Shown piece by piece: positions 19,735 through 22,278 of a stretch of DNA of 22,278 nt. A program made the translations under genes and the position numbers. Every line of letters starts with the position of its first letter. The first letter of the stretch is position 1. The notes under the pieces were generated by a model. That model saw nothing but the letters and a program-made list of their open reading frames with translations. It made no database searches and was not told the DNA's origin. This DNA comes from a virus, in IMG/VR virus record IMGVR_UViG_3300042470_000198, positions 1-22,278 of that record. One strand, given 5' to 3'.

Positions 19735-19968
19735 GTGCCGTCAAAACAGCTAACCCAAAAAACAGCAGTCGCCAAGCCTGTTGAGAACAAACTTGCTGAG
19801 CGGGATTGGGTAACGATTTGGTATGTCGATGGGGTCATGGTAGTGCCGCACTTCACAAAGCCGCATTTGTGGGTGTGGCCTGGCGGCCAGCTTTTTAATC
19901 CATCAGAACTTCTTAATATGGGCGGCAAGGAATCAACCACATTACTTTGGCCAAGGCATTGGCTGTAA
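19735..19968 (+). CDS. Small protein of unknown function, GTG start (77 aa)
   Basis: The GTG start at 19735 has AAGGA 8 bases upstream. The product is 77 residues: a Lys/Gln/Ala-rich head followed by a Trp-rich beta segment (DWVTIWYVDGVMVVPHF, HLWVWPGGQLF) and an amphipathic end with WPRHWL. No family is recognised. It sits between the SSB-like gene and the winged-helix gene, 10 bases before the latter. Confidence 0.6.
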   Translation: MPSKQLTQKTAVAKPVENKLAERDWVTIWYVDGVMVVPHFTKPHLWVWPGGQLFNPSELLNMGGKESTTLLWPRHWL

Positions 19969-19978
19969 GGATCAAATC

Positions 19979-20296
19979 ATGTTTAACGATGATGATCTCC
20001 CACCACATCAAAGGCACAGTGACACAAGCACTGAAGCCGCAGAGCTTATAGCGCCCAAGTTTGGCACCCTGATGTTCAAGCTTCTCGAGGCCTTTAAGAA
20101 CCGCCCCTACTCGGGCTTGACGGACGAAGAAGGGCAAATTCTGCTTGGCATGGAAGGCAACACTTACAGGCCTTGCCGGGTAACCCTCATGGACCGCGGC
20201 TGGCTTGAGGACAGTGGCCAGCGCAGGCTTACTCGATTCAAACGCAAGGCCGTGGTCTGGATTCTCAAACCACCTAAAACGGACGAGCTATTCTGA
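19979..20296 (+). CDS. Winged-helix DNA-binding-like phage protein (105 aa)
   Basis: Residues about 15-95 look like a winged helix: APKFGTLMFKLLEAFKNRP, then GLTDEEGQILLGMEGNTYRP, then RVTLMDRGWLEDSGQRRLT, a wing-like end. Such proteins are frequent next to phage recombinases and may bind DNA or act as regulators. Start 19979 has AAGGATC upstream. The stop overlaps the next ATG (TGATG). Confidence 0.7.
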   Translation: MFNDDDLPPHQRHSDTSTEAAELIAPKFGTLMFKLLEAFKNRPYSGLTDEEGQILLGMEGNTYRPCRVTLMDRGWLEDSGQRRLTRFKRKAVVWILKPPKTDELF

Positions 20297-21039
20297 TGGA
20301 AGTAAAAGCACAACCTAGCGAGGCTGGACACTGGTACACGCGTACCGGCGAGCCGATGTACCAGGTCAAATCAAATGCCGGCCACCTGCGCAATACAACG
20401 CTCAGGGACGCTCGCAAGTATGACCTGGTACCTTCAGTCACCACTATCCTCAATTGCGCCGCTAAGCCTGGTCTGGAGGCCTGGAAACAGCAACAGATCT
20501 TGCTTGCTGCCATGACGCTACCCAAGCGTGATGACGAGTCCCTGGACCAGTACGCTGACCGAGTCCTGAAGGACAGCAAAGAGCAAGCTGCTGAGGCTCG
20601 CGACCTGGGCACCGCTATCCATGCGAAGGTCCAAAGCGCTTTTGAAGGTGGACCGCCGAATGAGTCTTATCTCGCCGTCAAGGCGGTCCTTGATCGGGCC
20701 TATGGCAAGCAAGAGTGGGTCAGCGAGAAGTCTTTCTCACACCCGCAAGGCTTTGGTGGCAAGTGTGACCTGCACTGCAAGGTAGCGGTCATTGACATCA
20801 AGACCAAAGCCTTTGGGCCACAGGATGATCCGCAAGGCTTCGATGAACACTTGATGCAGCTAGCAGCCTACCGATCAGGATTGATCCTGCCTGATGCGGC
20901 CTGTGCCAATGTGTTTGTGAGTACAACCCATGCTGGCCTGGTATCACTCTTCGAGTGGACCAAGGCTGATGTCGAGAGAGGTTGGTTAATGTTCGAGTCG
21001 CTTTTGAAGTATTGGCAGGCAAAAAATAATTATCAGTAG
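20296..21039 (+). CDS. PD-(D/E)XK nuclease, RecB/Cas4-like phage exonuclease (247 aa)
   Basis: The catalytic set is visible: GTAIHAKVQ (105-113, conserved His), Glu144 in VSEKSF, Asp158 in GGKCDLH, Asp167 and Lys169 in VIDIKTK, and QLAAY (188-192) after the core. This is the order of RecB-family PD-(D/E)XK exonucleases. Together with the SSB-like protein it forms a likely end-resection and annealing pair in phage recombination. The start at 20296 overlaps the previous stop by 1 base (TGATG). After the stop, 117 bases hold the promoter at 21082 and a 5' hairpin. Confidence 0.85.
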   Translation: MEVKAQPSEAGHWYTRTGEPMYQVKSNAGHLRNTTLRDARKYDLVPSVTTILNCAAKPGLEAWKQQQILLAAMTLPKRDDESLDQYADRVLKDSKEQAAEARDLGTAIHAKVQSAFEGGPPNESYLAVKAVLDRAYGKQEWVSEKSFSHPQGFGGKCDLHCKVAVIDIKTKAFGPQDDPQGFDEHLMQLAAYRSGLILPDAACANVFVSTTHAGLVSLFEWTKADVERGWLMFESLLKYWQAKNNYQ

Positions 21040-21081
21040 TACGAGTGGTAGCTCCTGGGTGGATGAACGGTCGGATAGGCT

Positions 21082-21110
21082 TTGACAAGTGGATTAAACA
21101 AGCCTAAGAT
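21082..21110 (+). promoter_or_regulatory. Sigma70-type promoter of the downstream small-gene unit
   Basis: TTGACA (21082-21087, perfect) and TAAGAT (21105-21110, 4 of 6) are separated by 17 bases. Transcription would start near 21117, at the foot of the hairpin 21117-21134. This gives the small genes from 21157 their own control. Confidence 0.6.
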
Positions 21111-21116
21111 TCATTC

Positions 21117-21134
21117 CATAGCAACTTCGCTATG
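21117..21134 (+). promoter_or_regulatory. 5'-terminal mRNA hairpin ahead of the 97-aa gene
   Basis: CATAGC pairs with GCTATG across a 6-base loop (21123-21128). With transcription starting near 21117 the mRNA would open with this hairpin, a known way to protect the 5' end. The ribosome site AGGAG (21146-21150) lies downstream, outside the stem. Confidence 0.45.
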
Positions 21135-21156
21135 TAAGCAAACCCAGGAGCAAAAA

Positions 21157-21450
21157 ATGCAAAACGACATCGCAAACATCACCGCAGCATCAGTCGACCA
21201 ACTCGGCGCATTGCTCGCCCAAATCGCAGACCTGACCAAGCAGGCTGACGCAATCAAAGACGCCATCAAGGACAGCGCTAGCAACGGCGGCGCCAAGTCT
21301 GTTGAAGGCTCACTCTTCAAAGCTACCTACACCGAGACCAATCGTTGCGTCTTTGACAAGGACGCCTTCATCAAAGCTTTCGGTGCCGAGGCTTATGCCA
21401 AGTACACCAAGACCACCGCTGTGTTCAGCGTCAAAGTTACCAGCCGCTAA
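21157..21450 (+). CDS. Small phage protein of unknown function (97 aa)
   Basis: This is a 97-residue protein with a helical first half (VDQLGALLAQIADLTKQADAIKDAI) and an alpha/beta second half (FKATYTETNRCVFDKDAFIKAFG, then FSVKVTSR). Start 21157 has AGGAG 6 bases upstream. The longer frame to 21082 begins inside the promoter and is rejected. I associate similar proteins with phage recombination regions, but no role is known. Confidence 0.7.
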   Translation: MQNDIANITAASVDQLGALLAQIADLTKQADAIKDAIKDSASNGGAKSVEGSLFKATYTETNRCVFDKDAFIKAFGAEAYAKYTKTTAVFSVKVTSR

Positions 21451-21456
21451 TCAACT

Positions 21457-21471
21457 GGGGGCCTAGCCCCC
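21457..21471 (+). promoter_or_regulatory. GC-rich intercistronic hairpin
   Basis: GGGGGC pairs with GCCCCC across a 3-base loop (CTA), 3 bases before the ribosome site GGAGG of the next gene. It lacks a following T tract, so it is more likely a processing or stability element than a terminator. Confidence 0.4.
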
Positions 21472-21483
21472 TTGGAGGACGCC

Positions 21484-21693
21484 ATGATCAAACTGATTGA
21501 ATCTGACAAATACGATCTGCGTATGCAGGTCTGCAATGTGGTCGAGACGGCCAACAACTTGAACCGCACATTGGCAAGTGAGTATCAAGATCTTGATGGC
21601 TATCAACTCAACGCCTTCGCTCGCTTGCAAAAAGAAATGGAAGAGCTTGAGTCGATGTTCAAGCACATCAGAAACAGGAGGAGAGCAGCATGA
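21484..21693 (+). CDS. Small helical protein of unknown function (69 aa)
   Basis: The 69 residues are charged and helical (MIKLIESDKYDLRMQVCNVV, then LNAFARLQKEMEELESMFKHI) with a basic Arg tail, suggesting a coiled-coil or DNA-contacting small protein. Start 21484 has GGAGG 5 bases upstream. A TTG start further upstream would include the ribosome site. It overlaps the next gene by 4 bases. Confidence 0.65.
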   Translation: MIKLIESDKYDLRMQVCNVVETANNLNRTLASEYQDLDGYQLNAFARLQKEMEELESMFKHIRNRRRAA

Positions 21694-22046
21694 GCATGCC
21701 AGAAATCGTGAAGCGCACAGTTGCGCAGGCCATCAAATTGCTTGACGCATCAGGTGTTAAGTACAAGATTATTGACCAGGACGGCAATGAGTTTGGTGAT
21801 CTTATTGTTTCCACGCCTAAAAAAACTAGCAAGACTTATAAGCATCCGCCGGGGACAATGTACAGGTTTTATCACCCGTTGATCAAAGACATGAAAGTTG
21901 GCGATGTTGTTGCTATCAAAAACTTTGACTTCGAGCCAAAAGCATTGCAAGGCGCAATCACTGGATGGGCTACAGAGCATTGGGGCAAAGGGTCTTACAA
22001 GACTTGTGTTGTTGGTTCCGATGTTGAAATTCTTCGTTGTTCATAA
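21690..22046 (+). CDS. Protein of unknown function (118 aa)
   Basis: The start at 21690 shares ATGA with the previous stop and has GGAGGAGAG about 8 bases upstream. The product has a helical front (IVKRTVAQAIKLLDASGVKY), a beta-rich middle (YKIIDQDGNEFGDLIV, MYRFYHPLIKDMKVGDVVAI) and a C-terminal strand set. It looks like a small beta-barrel or SH3-like protein. I do not recognise a family. Its DNA is a little more AT-rich than the exonuclease gene. Confidence 0.65.
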   Translation: MSMPEIVKRTVAQAIKLLDASGVKYKIIDQDGNEFGDLIVSTPKKTSKTYKHPPGTMYRFYHPLIKDMKVGDVVAIKNFDFEPKALQGAITGWATEHWGKGSYKTCVVGSDVEILRCS

Positions 22047-22056
22047 GGAGGCGAAT

Positions 22057-22245
22057 ATGAAAACAGGTGGACCAGCGTTTCCAATCAAAGGTCCAGTAAT
22101 GACTAGCGATGAGCAAGGCATGACCCTGCGCGACTACTTTGCGGCCAAGGCCATGCAAGCACTGGCGCAGGGGAATTATTTTGATGCAACCGCGAGGCAG
22201 GCTTACATGATTGCAGACGCCATGTTGAGGGAGAGGGAGAAATGA
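22057..22245 (+). CDS. Small conserved-type phage protein with MTLRDYFAAKAM motif (62 aa)
   Basis: It begins MKTGGPAFPIKGPVMTSDEQ and contains MTLRDYFAAKAMQ, a signature shared by many small early phage proteins of unknown function. Start 22057 has AAGGAGG about 7 bases upstream. The ending helix (AYMIADAMLREREK) is charged. The stop overlaps the next gene as ATGA. Confidence 0.75.
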   Translation: MKTGGPAFPIKGPVMTSDEQGMTLRDYFAAKAMQALAQGNYFDATARQAYMIADAMLREREK

Positions 22246-22278
22246 CACCCGGCTCACGCGTGAAGACACCTCGAGGGC
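22242..22278 (+). CDS. Start of a further small gene, cut by the window edge
   Basis: ATG 22242 overlaps the previous TGA and follows a purine-rich ribosome site (GAGGGAGAGGGAG). The first 12 residues read MTPGSRVKTPRG, which resembles small phage proteins of unknown function. Its length and end are not visible. Confidence 0.6.
   Translation, partial: MTPGSRVKTPRG

Noticed and set aside
21457-21471. Rho-independent terminator after the 97-aa gene
   Set aside because: The stem is strong, but no T tract follows on either strand, and the next gene's ribosome site starts 3 bases later.
1-22278. tRNA genes, CRISPR arrays, integrase or attachment sites
   Set aside because: I looked on both strands and saw no cloverleaf with a CCA-type end, no regularly spaced repeats, and no integrase motifs. 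Absence is by eye only.

Overview
The window is a gene-dense piece of a tailed bacteriophage genome. A headful or packaging module (terminase small and large subunits), a portal, a phage GroES-like co-chaperonin, a scaffold-like protein and head proteins lie beside a replication and recombination module. There are no rRNA, tRNA, CRISPR or obvious host genes. Shine-Dalgarno sites are strong, ATGA/GTGA overlaps are frequent, and the two recognisable promoters are sigma70-like, so the host is a bacterium, probably Gram-negative. The host genus cannot be read from the sequence. The flavour is that of uncultured aquatic podovirus-like genomes (an impression from family knowledge, not a search). No integrase is visible.

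Layout. Positions 1-11594 (minus strand) are the late block. Reading in transcription order it holds terS, terL, a roughly 420-nt structured gap, a 1219-aa two-module protein, portal, two small genes, co-chaperonin, scaffold-like protein, two further head-region genes and the start of a probable major capsid gene that runs off the left edge. It begins with a good promoter (11627-11655). Just upstream of that promoter is a rho-independent terminator (11706-11731) that closes the next block. Positions 11784-18816 (minus strand) are a replication, recombination and accessory operon: a Cro-like regulator, many small unknown genes, a HExxH protein, a DUF1376-type replication protein, a RecA-fold helicase/ATPase, RusA resolvase, a zinc-finger-like protein, a DUF3310 protein and a Ref-type HNH nuclease interrupted by a homing endonuclease element. 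Positions 18925-22278 (plus strand) are a divergent early block: a small gene, an SSB-like protein ending in the classic acidic tip, a winged-helix protein, a PD-(D/E)XK nuclease, and small unknown genes that run off the right edge. The two blocks diverge from 18816-18925, which carries two dyad operator-like sites and promoter-like sequences.

Most notable. (1) A 654-bp AT-rich homing element (12620-13273) has split the ref-like nuclease gene. It left the original first 31 codons as a remnant and supplied a replacement 5' end that encodes almost the same 31 residues with 20 synonymous codon changes, so the gene is whole again. (2) The terL-downstream gap (9202-9625) folds into many strong nested helices in the transcribed sense and may be a large phage noncoding RNA. 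(3) The 1219-aa protein is built of two modules that share the same N-terminal and C-terminal tags. (4) Iteron-like repeats lie inside the replication protein gene, as in lambda O. (5) A lambda-like divergent control region may give a leaderless regulator mRNA.
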